Assembly (NCBI GenBank): GCA_963830205.1
Contig: CAWHLP010000039.1
Span: 47,227-111,226 of the forward strand
Origin: CAVSRC01 sp963830205
GTDB lineage: Bacteria; Pseudomonadota; Alphaproteobacteria; Rhizobiales; Kaistiaceae
DNA length: 64,000 nucleotides
Direction: 5' to 3'
Shown here: positions 17,558 to 26,069 of the stretch, piece by piece
Layout of the letters: every line of letters begins with the position of its first letter
Position numbering within the stretch: position 1 is the first letter of the stretch
Translations under genes and position numbers: made by a program
Notes under the pieces: model-generated
Database searches by the model: none
Told to the model about the DNA's origin: nothing
What the model saw: the letters and a program-made list of their open reading frames with translations, nothing else

Positions 17558-17743
17558 TCAGGGGAGCTTGTCAGCGACAGCGGATGCGCCGGCGAGCCGC
17601 CCGGCCGCCTCGCGCATGATGCGCTTCCGCTCCTCGTCCGAATAGGACGCCCACTGGCCGATCTCGGTCAGCGTGCGGCCGCAGCCAGCGCACAGTCGCG
17701 TCACGGGATCGATGGTGCACAGCTTGATGCAGGGCGAGATCAT
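17558..17743 (-). CDS. DUF1289 small Cys-rich protein
   Basis: 61 residues. The DUF1289 pattern is complete: SPCIKLCTIDPVTRLCAGCGRT, then EIGQW, with four cysteines likely to bind zinc or an iron-sulfur centre. Function unknown in the family. It ends two bases before the start of the aspartic protease gene and is probably co-transcribed with it; cobS lies 30 bases upstream on the same strand. Confidence 0.88.
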   Translation of the reverse strand: MISPCIKLCTIDPVTRLCAGCGRTLTEIGQWASYSDEERKRIMREAAGRLAGASAVADKLP

Positions 17744-17773
17744 GGACGCTGTCTCAAGAAGGGTGTGCGTGGC

Positions 17774-18568
17774 TCACAAGGTGGCAGCGCCGATCAGCCA
17801 CGCCAGCAAGGCCACCTGCTGGCAGGCACCCAGCGTATCGCCGGTGCGGCCGCCGATCGCCTGCGCGGTCAATTGCGTGAAGACATAGGTGGCGAGCGCC
17901 GCCAGAACAGCCCCCAGCACGGCCGCCCTGAGGCCAACGACCGGGATCGCGAGCAAAGCCAGGATGGCGGCGAAGGCGAGCGCCAGCACCATGGCGTTCT
18001 GGTCGGGCGGGCCGGTGTCGTGGGCAAGCCCGCTGTCACGTGCCGGTGGCAGCGCGTGCCACAGGCGCACCAGCGCCCCGCGCGAGATGCCTTCCGCCAG
18101 CGCCAGCGCGATCGCCGCCTGGATGGCGCCGGCGCCGATGATCGCCGCCAGGCAGGCGACACGGATGACGATCGACAGCACCAGCGCTGCGCCGCCATAG
18201 GTGCCGATGCGGCTGTCGCGCATGATCTCCAGCCGCCGTTCGGCCGTGGCGCCGCCGAAGCCGTCGGCAACGTCGGCAAGCCCGTCCTCGTGCAGGCCGC
18301 CGGTCAGCGCCATGGTTGCCGCCACCGCCAGCGCCGCGGCGACCAGCGCCGGCACGCCGATCGCGCTGGCGACAAGAAGCACGATGCCGCCGGCAATCCC
18401 AATGAGCAGGCCGGCGACCGGGAACAGGGCGGCGGCGCGACGGAAATCCGGCCGGACATCCGGATCGATGCCCAGCCACCCCGCCGGCACGCGGGTCAGG
18501 AAGGCGAGCGTGGCGTTGAGGTCGCCGACGAACGCATCGATGGTCGGGAACGGATTGCTGCCGTTCAT
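17774..18568 (-). CDS. cobS: Adenosylcobinamide-GDP ribazoletransferase (cobalamin synthase)
   Basis: 264 residues. CobS joins adenosylcobinamide-GDP to alpha-ribazole in the last steps of vitamin B12 synthesis, in the inner membrane. Seen: FLTRVPAGWLG near the start, GGLHEDGLADVADGFGG with the acidic metal site, RLEIMRDSRIGTYGG, and about seven membrane helices. The open frame runs further upstream across the cobT promoter, but the family N-terminus begins at the ATG used here. Divergent from cobT, its pathway partner, with 112 bases between. No B12 riboswitch fits in that gap. Confidence 0.93.
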   Translation of the reverse strand: MNGSNPFPTIDAFVGDLNATLAFLTRVPAGWLGIDPDVRPDFRRAAALFPVAGLLIGIAGGIVLLVASAIGVPALVAAALAVAATMALTGGLHEDGLADVADGFGGATAERRLEIMRDSRIGTYGGAALVLSIVIRVACLAAIIGAGAIQAAIALALAEGISRGALVRLWHALPPARDSGLAHDTGPPDQNAMVLALAFAAILALLAIPVVGLRAAVLGAVLAALATYVFTQLTAQAIGGRTGDTLGACQQVALLAWLIGAATL

Positions 18569-18680
18569 GGTCTCATGCTGGCCGCTTGCGACGGGTGGCG
18601 CGGCGGTTATAGAACCTTGCTGCGACCGGGCCAACGGCGGGCCGGCAAATTCCTTGTTCTGTGCGGCTATTGGGGCCCGA

Positions 18681-19709
18681 ATGATACCTTCCGCGAGCGG
18701 GCTTCCCTTCGACGACATCCGCGCCCTGGTCAAGGCCATGCCTGGCCCCGATGGCGAGGCTGCCGCCGCGGTCAGCGCCCGCGAGGCGACGCTGACCAAA
18801 CCGCCGGGGTCGCTCGGCCGCTTGGAGGAGATCGTCGAATGGCTGGCGGCCTGGCAGGGCAGGGCGCCGCCCTCGGTCGACCGGCCGCTGGTCGCCGTCT
18901 TTGCCGGCAATCATGGCGTGGCGGCGCGCGGCGTCTCCGCCTATCCGGCGGCGGTGACGCGCCAGATGGTCGAAAACTTCGCCGCCGGCGGCGCTGCCAT
19001 CAACCAGATCTGCCGGGCGAACGATCTTGGCCTCAAGGTCTTCGACCTCGCCCTCGACCTGCCGACCGGCGACATCACCGTCGAAGCCGCGCTCGACGAG
19101 CGGACCTGCGCCGGCACCATGGCCTACGGCATGGAGGCGATCGCCGACGGCATCGACCTGCTCGCCGTCGGCGAGATGGGGATCGGCAACACCACCGTTG
19201 CCGCGGCGATCCATTGCGCCCTGTTCGGCGGCGAGCCCGGCGACTGGGTCGGTCCCGGCACCGGCGTCGACAATGCGGGGCTCGCCCGCAAGCGCGACGC
19301 AGTTGCTGCCGCGCTCGCTCATCATGCCGGCCACCTCAGCGATCCTCTCGAAGTGCTGCGCCGTCTCGGTGGGCGCGAGATCGCCGCCATGGCGGGCGCT
19401 ATCCTCGCGGCGCGGCTGAGCCGCGTGCCGGTCATCGTCGACGGCTATGTGGTGAGCGCTGCTGCCGCCGTCCTCTTCTCACTTGACGCAAGCGCGCTCG
19501 ACCATTGCCTGTTCGGCCATGTCTCGGCCGAGCCGGCGCACGCCCGTGCCCTGGCGCGCATGGGCAAGAAGCCGCTGCTCGACCTCGGCATGCGGCTCGG
19601 CGAGGGGACCGGCGCGGCGCTGGCGATGGGGCTGGTCAAGACGGCCGTCGAGCTTCACCGCGGCATGGCGACCTTCGAGTCGGCCGGCGTATCGAACCGG
19701 GACGAGTGA
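18681..19709 (+). CDS. cobT: Nicotinate-nucleotide--dimethylbenzimidazole phosphoribosyltransferase
   Basis: 342 residues, normal length. CobT makes alpha-ribazole-5'-phosphate for the lower ligand of B12. Seen: LTKPPGSLGRLEEI, VFAGNHGVAARGVSAYP, the ribose-phosphate region GEMGIGNTTVAAAI, WVGPGTGVD, and the C-terminal RLGEGTGAALAMGL with the catalytic Glu. The start is the ATG of MIPSASGLPF; earlier in-frame ATGs lie in DNA antisense to cobS. A hairpin with a T-run follows the stop codon. Confidence 0.94.
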   Translation: MIPSASGLPFDDIRALVKAMPGPDGEAAAAVSAREATLTKPPGSLGRLEEIVEWLAAWQGRAPPSVDRPLVAVFAGNHGVAARGVSAYPAAVTRQMVENFAAGGAAINQICRANDLGLKVFDLALDLPTGDITVEAALDERTCAGTMAYGMEAIADGIDLLAVGEMGIGNTTVAAAIHCALFGGEPGDWVGPGTGVDNAGLARKRDAVAAALAHHAGHLSDPLEVLRRLGGREIAAMAGAILAARLSRVPVIVDGYVVSAAAAVLFSLDASALDHCLFGHVSAEPAHARALARMGKKPLLDLGMRLGEGTGAALAMGLVKTAVELHRGMATFESAGVSNRDE

Positions 19710-19710
19710 G

Positions 19711-19738
19711 CGCCTCGCGCATATGAGGCGGGGCTTTT
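19711..19738 (+). terminator. Probable terminator of cobT
   Basis: A short stem CGCCTC/GAGGCG (19711-19716 with 19725-19730) one base after the cobT stop codon, followed by GGGC and TTTT. The stem is only six pairs, so the call is moderate. Confidence 0.5.
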
Positions 19739-19805
19739 CCGCGGCGCTGCCGTCTCATCTCTCTTCCTGGACGCGGGGGGCAGGCACCACACAGTCGGCC
19801 GTGCG

Positions 19806-21353
19806 TCAGCCAGCCCTCAGCCAACTGCGCCGGGGCGGCGGCGCCGGTTCGGAATTGTCCACCGGCGGCAGGGCCTCCATCACCCGCGATTGCGGGAAGG
19901 TGGCGATCGCCTCGGTGCCCTGGCGCAGCTTCGATTTCAGCTCGAACGTGCCGTCGTGCGTGGTCATCAGCGCCTGCACGATTGGCAGGCCGAGGCCGGC
20001 GCCGCGCTCGGCGTTCTTGTGGGCGATCGAGCCCTGGCCGAAGGACGAGAGCACGATCGGGATCTCTTCGGGCGGGATGCCGGGGCCGTTGTCGCGTATC
20101 GACAGATATTGCCCGCCGTTCTCGGACGCGGCCACGGTCACGGCGATTTCGCCGCCCGTTGGCGTGAACTTGATGGCGTTGGACAGGAGGTTGAGCGTGA
20201 TCTGGCGCACGGCGCGGTCGTCCACCCACAGGCGCGCCAGACCGCGCTGGAAGCTCTGGGTGATGGTGATGTCCTTGGAGCGTGCCTTGATCTGCAGAAG
20301 GTTGACGCAGTCCTCGGCGACGTGGGCGAGGTTGACCGGCTCCTCGTGCAGCTCGTAGCGGCCGGCCTCGATGCGCGACAGGTCGAGGATCTCGTTGATC
20401 AGGTTGAGCAGGTGCTGGCCGCTGGTGTGGATGTCGCCGACATATTCCTTGTAGTTGGCGTGTCCGATGGGGCCCAGCACCTCGTTCTTCATGATCTCGG
20501 AGAAGCCGAGGATGGCGTTGAGCGGCGTGCGCAACTCGTGGCTCATGGTCGCCAGGAAGCGGGACTTGGCGAGGTTGGCCTCTTCCGCCCGGCGGCGCGC
20601 TTCGTCCGAGATCGAGTTGGCGGTTTCCAGTTCGGCGATCAGCAGGTCCTTCTCGGCGCGGTAGCCGAGCATGCTGAGCGTCGCCGAGTAGAGGCGCGAG
20701 GCGAGGATCAGGAAGAACACCTGGGCGCCCAGCGCCATGATCGACAGTGAAATCAGCAGCAGGTCGCCGCGGCTGAGGAACATCGCCACCAGCGTCAGCG
20801 TGATCGGGATCGTGCCGGCGACCGCGGCGGTCGGCACGGTCGATGCGAGCGAGGTCACCACCGAGATGACCACCAGCATGGTCGCAAACTGGAAGATCTC
20901 GATGCCGCCGGCGCTGCCCTTGGCCGGGGTGATGACCAGCACCACCGCCCACACCACGCCGGTGAAGAACTCGGCGACCACGAAACGCCTGAGCCATGTC
21001 TTGATCGGCACATCGGCCGGGGCGGTGCCGAGGAAGCGGCGGCAGAGCGCCAGCATGACCAAGTGCATCGCCAGCACCAGCGCCGCCCAGGCAAGGACCG
21101 TCAGCGGGCGGATCCACAACAGGGCCGCCGTAGAAACGATGGCGATGAGCAGGGGCACCGCATAGGCGGCGCTGATCCGGTTCTGTGCGAAGGTGAGCAG
21201 CAGTTCGTAGTCGAAGGCCGGTCTGGTGCCGGAGGTCGAGGTCAGGCGCTCGCGCTGGTCGCGCACGGCGCGCAGGACTCTCCGGCGCCGATCCGCGCGC
21301 TCACGGCTCTGGGCCGTCTTGTCGCTTTTGGAAGCAGACGAGGCGGTGTTCAT
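19806..21353 (-). CDS. Membrane sensor histidine kinase, PleC/DivJ/PdhS-like catalytic core
   Basis: 515 residues. The N-terminal ~60 residues are basic and cytoplasmic. Six hydrophobic helices follow (about 65-225) without an obvious periplasmic domain, then a short coiled coil, and a HisKA domain with the phospho-acceptor His in ATMSHELRTPLNAILGFSEI. The next block, EVLGPIGHANYKEYVGDIH, is characteristic of PleC/DivJ/PdhS kinases that signal to DivK. The HATPase domain has N-box NLLSNAIKFT, DNGPGIP and GAGLGLPIV. Likely role in cell-cycle or polarity control (inference). An upstream extension of the frame overlaps the divergent glycosylase gene and is not used. Confidence 0.87.
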   Translation of the reverse strand: MNTASSASKSDKTAQSRERADRRRRVLRAVRDQRERLTSTSGTRPAFDYELLLTFAQNRISAAYAVPLLIAIVSTAALLWIRPLTVLAWAALVLAMHLVMLALCRRFLGTAPADVPIKTWLRRFVVAEFFTGVVWAVVLVITPAKGSAGGIEIFQFATMLVVISVVTSLASTVPTAAVAGTIPITLTLVAMFLSRGDLLLISLSIMALGAQVFFLILASRLYSATLSMLGYRAEKDLLIAELETANSISDEARRRAEEANLAKSRFLATMSHELRTPLNAILGFSEIMKNEVLGPIGHANYKEYVGDIHTSGQHLLNLINEILDLSRIEAGRYELHEEPVNLAHVAEDCVNLLQIKARSKDITITQSFQRGLARLWVDDRAVRQITLNLLSNAIKFTPTGGEIAVTVAASENGGQYLSIRDNGPGIPPEEIPIVLSSFGQGSIAHKNAERGAGLGLPIVQALMTTHDGTFELKSKLRQGTEAIATFPQSRVMEALPPVDNSEPAPPPRRSWLRAG

Positions 21354-21462
21354 ATCGTTACGCGAGCAACTCCGACACGGGTCTCCCGCCGGGAATTGCG
21401 GCGGCAGTGGGTTACATGATGGCAGAAGATGCTTAATTTGCTGCTCAGCATCATGGTTAACG

Positions 21463-22119
21463 ATGGGTAAAAGCGAGCTTCGGCAGGGGGTTAGCCAAGT
21501 GGGCGATCTCGCAGCGCTGCTCGGCGCCATCCGTGCCTGCCGCATCTGCCGCGAGCGCCCTGAGGGCGCTCCGCTGCCCCACGAGCCGCGCCCGGTGCTG
21601 CGCGTTTCGGCGACCGCCACCATCTGCATCGTCGGCCAGGCGCCGGGGACGCGCGTCCACGCCTCCGGCGTGCCGTTCACCGATCCCTCCGGCGACCGCC
21701 TGCGCGCCTGGCTGGGCGTGGACGCGGAGACCTTCTACGACGTCAGCCGCGTCGCCATCGTGCCCATGGGCTTCTGCTTCCCGGGGCAGGACGCGCGCGG
21801 CGCCGACCTGCCGCCCAGGCGCGAATGCGCACCGGCCTGGCGGAAGGAACTGTTCGCCGCGCTGCCGCAAATCGACCTCCTGCTCGCCGTCGGCTCCTAC
21901 GCCCACGCCTGGCACCTCGGCGCCCTGGCGGGCCGGACCCTGACCGAGACGGTGGCCGCCTGGCGCGAGATCATGGCCGCGACGGCCAAGCCGACGGTGA
22001 TCCCGCTGCCCCATCCATCGTGGCGCAACAACGCCTGGATCAGGAAGAACCCGTGGTTCGAGGCCGAGCTGCTGCCGGTGGTCAGGCGGGCCGTTGCCCG
22101 CCATCTCGCCCCCTCGTGA
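21463..22119 (+). CDS. Uracil-DNA glycosylase superfamily protein
   Basis: 218 residues. The fold signatures of family 4/5-like UDGs are present: IVGQAPGTRVHASG (motif A), the FTDPSGDRLRAWLG helix, VPMGFCFPG, LLLAVGSYAHAWHL and the motif HPSWRNN. Only two N-terminal cysteines (ACRICRE) remain of the four that hold the iron-sulfur cluster in classical family 4, so substrate and cofactor are uncertain. The ATG used overlaps a TTAACGATGGG word; the in-frame GTG at SQVGDL is an alternative start. Divergent from the histidine kinase. Confidence 0.82.
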   Translation: MGKSELRQGVSQVGDLAALLGAIRACRICRERPEGAPLPHEPRPVLRVSATATICIVGQAPGTRVHASGVPFTDPSGDRLRAWLGVDAETFYDVSRVAIVPMGFCFPGQDARGADLPPRRECAPAWRKELFAALPQIDLLLAVGSYAHAWHLGALAGRTLTETVAAWREIMAATAKPTVIPLPHPSWRNNAWIRKNPWFEAELLPVVRRAVARHLAPS

Positions 22120-22226
22120 ATTGACAGAACGCAAAATCGTTTCTATGGAAGCCGACTTCCGCGCCCGCAGTGGGAAAATATCCCAAGGATGTGGGCGATA
22201 TGGAATCAAATCGCGAGGTTTGTGCA

Positions 22227-22727
22227 ATGATCGACCGCCTCGACCGCAAGATCCTGCAGATCCTGCAGGAGGACGCGACGGTGCCCGTCGCCGAGATCGG
22301 CCGCCGGGTGGGGCTGTCGACGACGCCCTGCTGGCGGCGCATCCAGAAGCTCGAGGAGGATGGCGTCATCACCGGCCGGGTGGCGCTGCTCGATCCGAAG
22401 AAGGTCAACACCCGGGTCACCGCCTTCGTCGCCATCACCACCAACCAGCACAATGACGAGTGGCTGCGGCGCTTCGCCGAGGTGATCCGCGACCTGCCCG
22501 AGGTGGTCGAGTTCTACCGCATGGCCGGCCAGGTGGACTACCTGCTGCGCGTGGTCGTTCCGGACATCGAGGCCTACGATGCCCTCTACAAGCGCCTGAT
22601 CGCCCGCATCGACATCGCCGATGTCTCCACCACCTTCGCCATGGAGCAGATCAAGTACACCACCGAGCTGCCGCTCTCCTACATCGCCATCGAGAAGGAC
22701 AAGGAAAAGAGCAAGGGCGCCGCGTGA
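22227..22727 (+). CDS. Lrp/AsnC-family transcriptional regulator
   Basis: 166 residues: N-terminal winged HTH (DRKILQILQEDATVPVAEIG, then STTPCWRRIQKLEEDGVI) and a C-terminal RAM ligand-binding domain (PEVVEFYRMAGQVDYLLRVVV). These regulators respond to amino acids and form octamers. The start chosen is the ATG before IDRLDRK, with GAGG nine bases upstream; an earlier in-frame ATG would add about 19 residues. Target and effector cannot be told from the neighbours. Confidence 0.9.
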   Translation: MIDRLDRKILQILQEDATVPVAEIGRRVGLSTTPCWRRIQKLEEDGVITGRVALLDPKKVNTRVTAFVAITTNQHNDEWLRRFAEVIRDLPEVVEFYRMAGQVDYLLRVVVPDIEAYDALYKRLIARIDIADVSTTFAMEQIKYTTELPLSYIAIEKDKEKSKGAA

Positions 22728-22746
22728 CGGCCGGGGAGCCGATCGC

Positions 22747-23466
22747 TCACCCGCGCACCTTGATCCGTTCGATCTGCTTCGGGTTGCTGAGCTCCCGGAC
22801 GGCGTCCTTGCCGATCCAGCGCGCCGACTTGTCGTCGGAGGCGGCGAGCCTTTCTGCGAGCGCCAGTGCCGGACGGTGCAGCGCCGGCGAGTGCTTGCCG
22901 ATCTGGCGGAGCGCCCAGTTGACCGCCTTGCGGACGTAGTTGCGGGGATCGTTTGCGTGCCGCTCGACCAGGTCAAGAAACCCCGCGAAGGTCTTGTCCG
23001 GAATCGCCTTCCCATGAACGGTGTAGGCGGCGATGAGCGAGAAGGCGGCGCGCCGCACATAGTCGCGCTCGTCCTTCGCCCATTGCCGGATCTTGGCTTC
23101 GACGAAGGGCGTCTTGACGAAGAGATGCAGGCAGGCGCCGTCGCAGAGCGCCCAGTTGTCGAAGTCCGCCGCCCACCGGTCCATCTGCTCGGGCGTGACC
23201 TTGGCAGGCTCGTCGAGATCGCACGCCATGATGCGCGCCTCGTGCAGGCCGCTCTGCCACAGCGCTTCCGCCAGCGCGTGATCGCGGGCGTAGCGGCGCG
23301 CGATCGGCCGCATGGCGGCGAGCGACACGCCGGCCGTGTTGCCGGTGATGCCGAAATGCGCCATGCCGGCGCGGTTCTCCGCCGTGCCGGCAGCGGTGAG
23401 TTCGGCGACGATCGCCTGTGCTTCCGCGCTCGCGTCGTCGACCGCGCGCTTGACGACTCGGGTCAA
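22747..23466 (-). CDS. AlkD-like HEAT-repeat protein (DNA alkylation repair family)
   Basis: 239 residues, all-helical with HEAT-like repeats. The blocks MAHFGITGNTAGVSLAAMRP, SGLHEARIMACDLDEP, FDNWALCDGACLHLF and DPRNYVRKAVNWALRQIGK match the COG4912 branch of AlkD-type DNA glycosylases, which recognise alkylated bases without flipping them. The catalytic Asp/Trp pair may be represented by the DNWALCD region, but I cannot confirm activity; many members have unknown function. Convergent with the Lrp gene. Confidence 0.82.
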   Translation of the reverse strand: MTRVVKRAVDDASAEAQAIVAELTAAGTAENRAGMAHFGITGNTAGVSLAAMRPIARRYARDHALAEALWQSGLHEARIMACDLDEPAKVTPEQMDRWAADFDNWALCDGACLHLFVKTPFVEAKIRQWAKDERDYVRRAAFSLIAAYTVHGKAIPDKTFAGFLDLVERHANDPRNYVRKAVNWALRQIGKHSPALHRPALALAERLAASDDKSARWIGKDAVRELSNPKQIERIKVRG

Positions 23467-23474
23467 CGTCGCCG

Positions 23475-24347
23475 CTAGTCCTTCTCCAGCCGGGCGATCA
23501 GGCTCGACGTGTCCCAGCGCCTGCCGCCCATGGCCTGGACCTCGGCATAGAACTGGTCGACCAGCGCCGCCACCGGCAGCTTGGCGCCATTACGCCGTGC
23601 CTCCTCCAGCGTGATGGCGAGATCCTTGCGCATCCAGTCGACGGCGAAGCCGTGATTGAACTGACCCGCCGCCATCGTCTTGTGGCGGTTGTCCATCTGC
23701 CAGGATTGCGCCGCCCCCTTGGAGATCACGCCGATCACCTGCTCGACATCGAGGCCGGCCGTCTTGGCAAAGTGGATGCCCTCGGACAGGCCCTGGACCA
23801 GACCGGCGATGCAGATCTGGTTGACCATCTTGGTGAGCTGGCCGGCGCCGGCCGGCCCCATCAGGCCGACCATCTTGGCGTAGCAGTCGATCACCGGCCT
23901 GGCCTTGTCGAAGATCGCCTGGTCGCCGCCGACCATGACGGTGAGCTGGCCGTTCTCCGCGCCCGCCTGGCCGCCGGAAACCGGCGCGTCGAGGAAGCCG
24001 ATGCCCTTCGCCTTGGCGGCGGCATGAAGTTCGCGCGCCACATTGGCTGAAGCCGTGGTGTTGTCGATGAAGATCGCGCCCGCGGCCATGCCGGCAAAGG
24101 CGCCGTCCGGCCCAAGCGTCACCGCGCGCAGGTCGTCGTCGTTGCCGACGCAGGAGAAGACGAAGTCAGCGCCCGCCGCGGCCTCCCTCGGCGTCGGCGC
24201 CGTCTTGCCGGCGTATTCGGAGGCCCACTTGGCCGCCTTGGCGGCGGTGCGGTTGTAGACCGTCACCTGATGGCCGCCGCGCTTGGCCAGGTGTCCGGCC
24301 ATCGGGTAGCCCATCACGCCAAGGCCGATGAAGGCGACGTTTGCCAT
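23475..24347 (-). CDS. NAD-binding beta-hydroxyacid dehydrogenase (HIBADH/GLYR family)
   Basis: 290 residues. N-terminal Rossmann motif FIGLGVMGYPMAGHLAKRG, substrate signature DAPVSGGQAGAENGQLTVMVGG, and the catalytic Lys in GAGQLTKMVNQI. The family includes 3-hydroxyisobutyrate dehydrogenase, tartronate semialdehyde reductase and glyoxylate/succinic semialdehyde reductases; the sequence does not separate these for me. It lies 8 bases from the AlkD-like gene and just downstream of the amino-acid importer genes on the same strand. Confidence 0.88.
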   Translation of the reverse strand: MANVAFIGLGVMGYPMAGHLAKRGGHQVTVYNRTAAKAAKWASEYAGKTAPTPREAAAGADFVFSCVGNDDDLRAVTLGPDGAFAGMAAGAIFIDNTTASANVARELHAAAKAKGIGFLDAPVSGGQAGAENGQLTVMVGGDQAIFDKARPVIDCYAKMVGLMGPAGAGQLTKMVNQICIAGLVQGLSEGIHFAKTAGLDVEQVIGVISKGAAQSWQMDNRHKTMAAGQFNHGFAVDWMRKDLAITLEEARRNGAKLPVAALVDQFYAEVQAMGGRRWDTSSLIARLEKD

Positions 24348-24402
24348 TTTTGCATGTCCTCCGGGAGTTGAAGCAGAAGGGGGGGCCGGCCGCGGCGCCT
24401 CG

Positions 24403-25257
24403 TTACGCCGACATCGTCGCTTCTTCGGGGGTCTCGGCCTTGACCGTCACCGCGAGGTGCTTGGTCATGCGTGTTTCGAGCGCGTTCAGCGCCCGGCGCA
24501 GCAACTCCACGATGATCAGATAGAACACCGCCGCCCACAGGTAGAACGAGATGTCGTAGGTCTGCGAGAAGACGTAGCGGGTCTGCCCCATGATGTCGAG
24601 AACGGTGATCAGGCTGGTCACGGCGGAGGCCTTGACGATGGAGATCATCTCATTGCCGTAGGGCCGGAGCGCCGTCATCAGCGCCTGCGGCAGGATGACC
24701 TTCCACAGGGTGATGAAGCGCGGCAGCGCCAGCGCGGTGGAGGCTTCCCAGCTTCCTGCCGGCACCGAGCGGAAGGCGCCGTAGAGGATTTCCGCCTGAT
24801 AGGCGGCGGTATTGAAGGCGAAGGCCAGGACCGCGCAATTGAACGCATCGCGGAAGAACCACCACAGCCCGACGGCGCGGAAGAAGCCGACGAACTGGCC
24901 GGCGCCGTAATAGACCAGGAAGAGCTGGGCGATGATCGGCGTGCCGCGGAAGAAATAGGAATAGCCGTAGGCGAGCGCGTTGAGCACGCGGTTCTTCGAC
25001 AGGCGGGCGGCAGCCACCGGGATCGACAGCGCCGCGCCGATGGTCAGGCACAGGAGGCACAGCTTGATGGTCGTCGCGAAGCCTCCGGCGATGCCCGGCC
25101 CGAAGCGGCTCAGCCGCTCGGTGTCGATGCTGTGGACCAGCGCGAAGGCCAGCCCGATGACGACCACGATCCAGATTCCGATGAAAGTGCGGCCGGCCCA
25201 CGTCACCGGACTGCGTGTCTCAGGAGGCGGTGCTTCGTCGACCGCGGCAACCGTCAT
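24403..25257 (-). CDS. Polar amino-acid ABC transporter permease (HisM/ArtM-like)
   Basis: 284 residues. Five to six membrane helices, with a long N-terminal helix at about 24-45. The HisM/GlnP-type segment GGFATTIKLCLLCLTIGAAL is followed by the ATPase-docking EAA motif in YGAFRSVPAGSWEASTALAL. The family imports polar amino acids such as His, Arg, Lys or Glu. Its start overlaps the partner permease gene by 4 bases. No ATP-binding subunit gene is found next to it. Confidence 0.9.
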   Translation of the reverse strand: MTVAAVDEAPPPETRSPVTWAGRTFIGIWIVVVIGLAFALVHSIDTERLSRFGPGIAGGFATTIKLCLLCLTIGAALSIPVAAARLSKNRVLNALAYGYSYFFRGTPIIAQLFLVYYGAGQFVGFFRAVGLWWFFRDAFNCAVLAFAFNTAAYQAEILYGAFRSVPAGSWEASTALALPRFITLWKVILPQALMTALRPYGNEMISIVKASAVTSLITVLDIMGQTRYVFSQTYDISFYLWAAVFYLIIVELLRRALNALETRMTKHLAVTVKAETPEEATMSA

Positions 25258-25961
25258 CGTTCGACCCCGCGCGACGCCCAGGCATCGATGCGCCAGATGC
25301 CGACGGAGGAGAGGATCGATAGTCCGAGGTAGATCAGGCAGGCGACCAGATAGAAGAAGAAGGGCTCCTTGGTGGAGCCGACTGCCACCGTCGTCTGGCG
25401 CAGCAGGTCATTGAGGGTGATGACCGACACCAGGGCGGTGTCCTTCATCATCGACAAATAGAGGTTGGACAGTGCCGGCAGGGCAAGGCGGATGAGCTGT
25501 GGAACGATGACGAAGCTCATCGTCTGTGTGCGCGTCAGCCCGATGGCATAGGCACCTTCGTATTGGCCGTGCGGAATGCCGCGGAAGGCCGAGGCGAAGG
25601 CCTCGGTCGCATAGGCCGACAGCACCAGGCCAAGCGCCACCATGCCGGCGAAGAACGGCGATATCTCCATCGGCCTGCCGAAGAGGGCGCGCGTGATGCC
25701 GGAGACGCTGTACTGGGCGCCATAATAGACGACGAAGAGGGTGAGCAGCTCCGGCAGGCCGCGGAAGATCGTGGTGTAGATCTCGGCGCCGCGGCGCACG
25801 AGCGGGTCCGACGACTGCTTGGCCAGCGACATGAAGAAGCCGACGGTCACGCCGACCGGCAGCGTCGCCAGGGACAATGCAATGGTTACGCCGGCGCCCG
25901 CTGCAAGTTCGTCGCCCCAGCCAGTGGAGCCGAACCGAAGCAGGCCGATCAAATCCCCCAA
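25254..25961 (-). CDS. Polar amino-acid ABC transporter permease (HisQ-like)
   Basis: 235 residues. About five helices. It begins GDLIGLLRFGSTGWGDELAA, has the permease motif GAGVTIALSLATLPVGV, and the EAA loop is AFRGIPHGQYEGAYAIGLT. It pairs with the overlapping HisM-like gene to form the heterodimeric channel, served by the periplasmic binding protein gene 108 bases upstream. Confidence 0.9.
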   Translation of the reverse strand: MGDLIGLLRFGSTGWGDELAAGAGVTIALSLATLPVGVTVGFFMSLAKQSSDPLVRRGAEIYTTIFRGLPELLTLFVVYYGAQYSVSGITRALFGRPMEISPFFAGMVALGLVLSAYATEAFASAFRGIPHGQYEGAYAIGLTRTQTMSFVIVPQLIRLALPALSNLYLSMMKDTALVSVITLNDLLRQTTVAVGSTKEPFFFYLVACLIYLGLSILSSVGIWRIDAWASRGVER

Positions 25962-26069
25962 CCGCCCAATTCCTTCCGTTGCGGTCTAGTCATGTCCGGC
26001 TCCCGCGTTGCCCCCGGCGGCGCCGGCAGAAAGGCGACCGGGCGTGAGCGTCCGGCCGCCTCGCCTTGC

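Noticed and set aside
18569..18680. Possible cobalamin riboswitch between cobS and cobT
   Set aside because: Only 112 bases for two divergent genes and no B12-box-like sequence seen; too short for the full aptamer.
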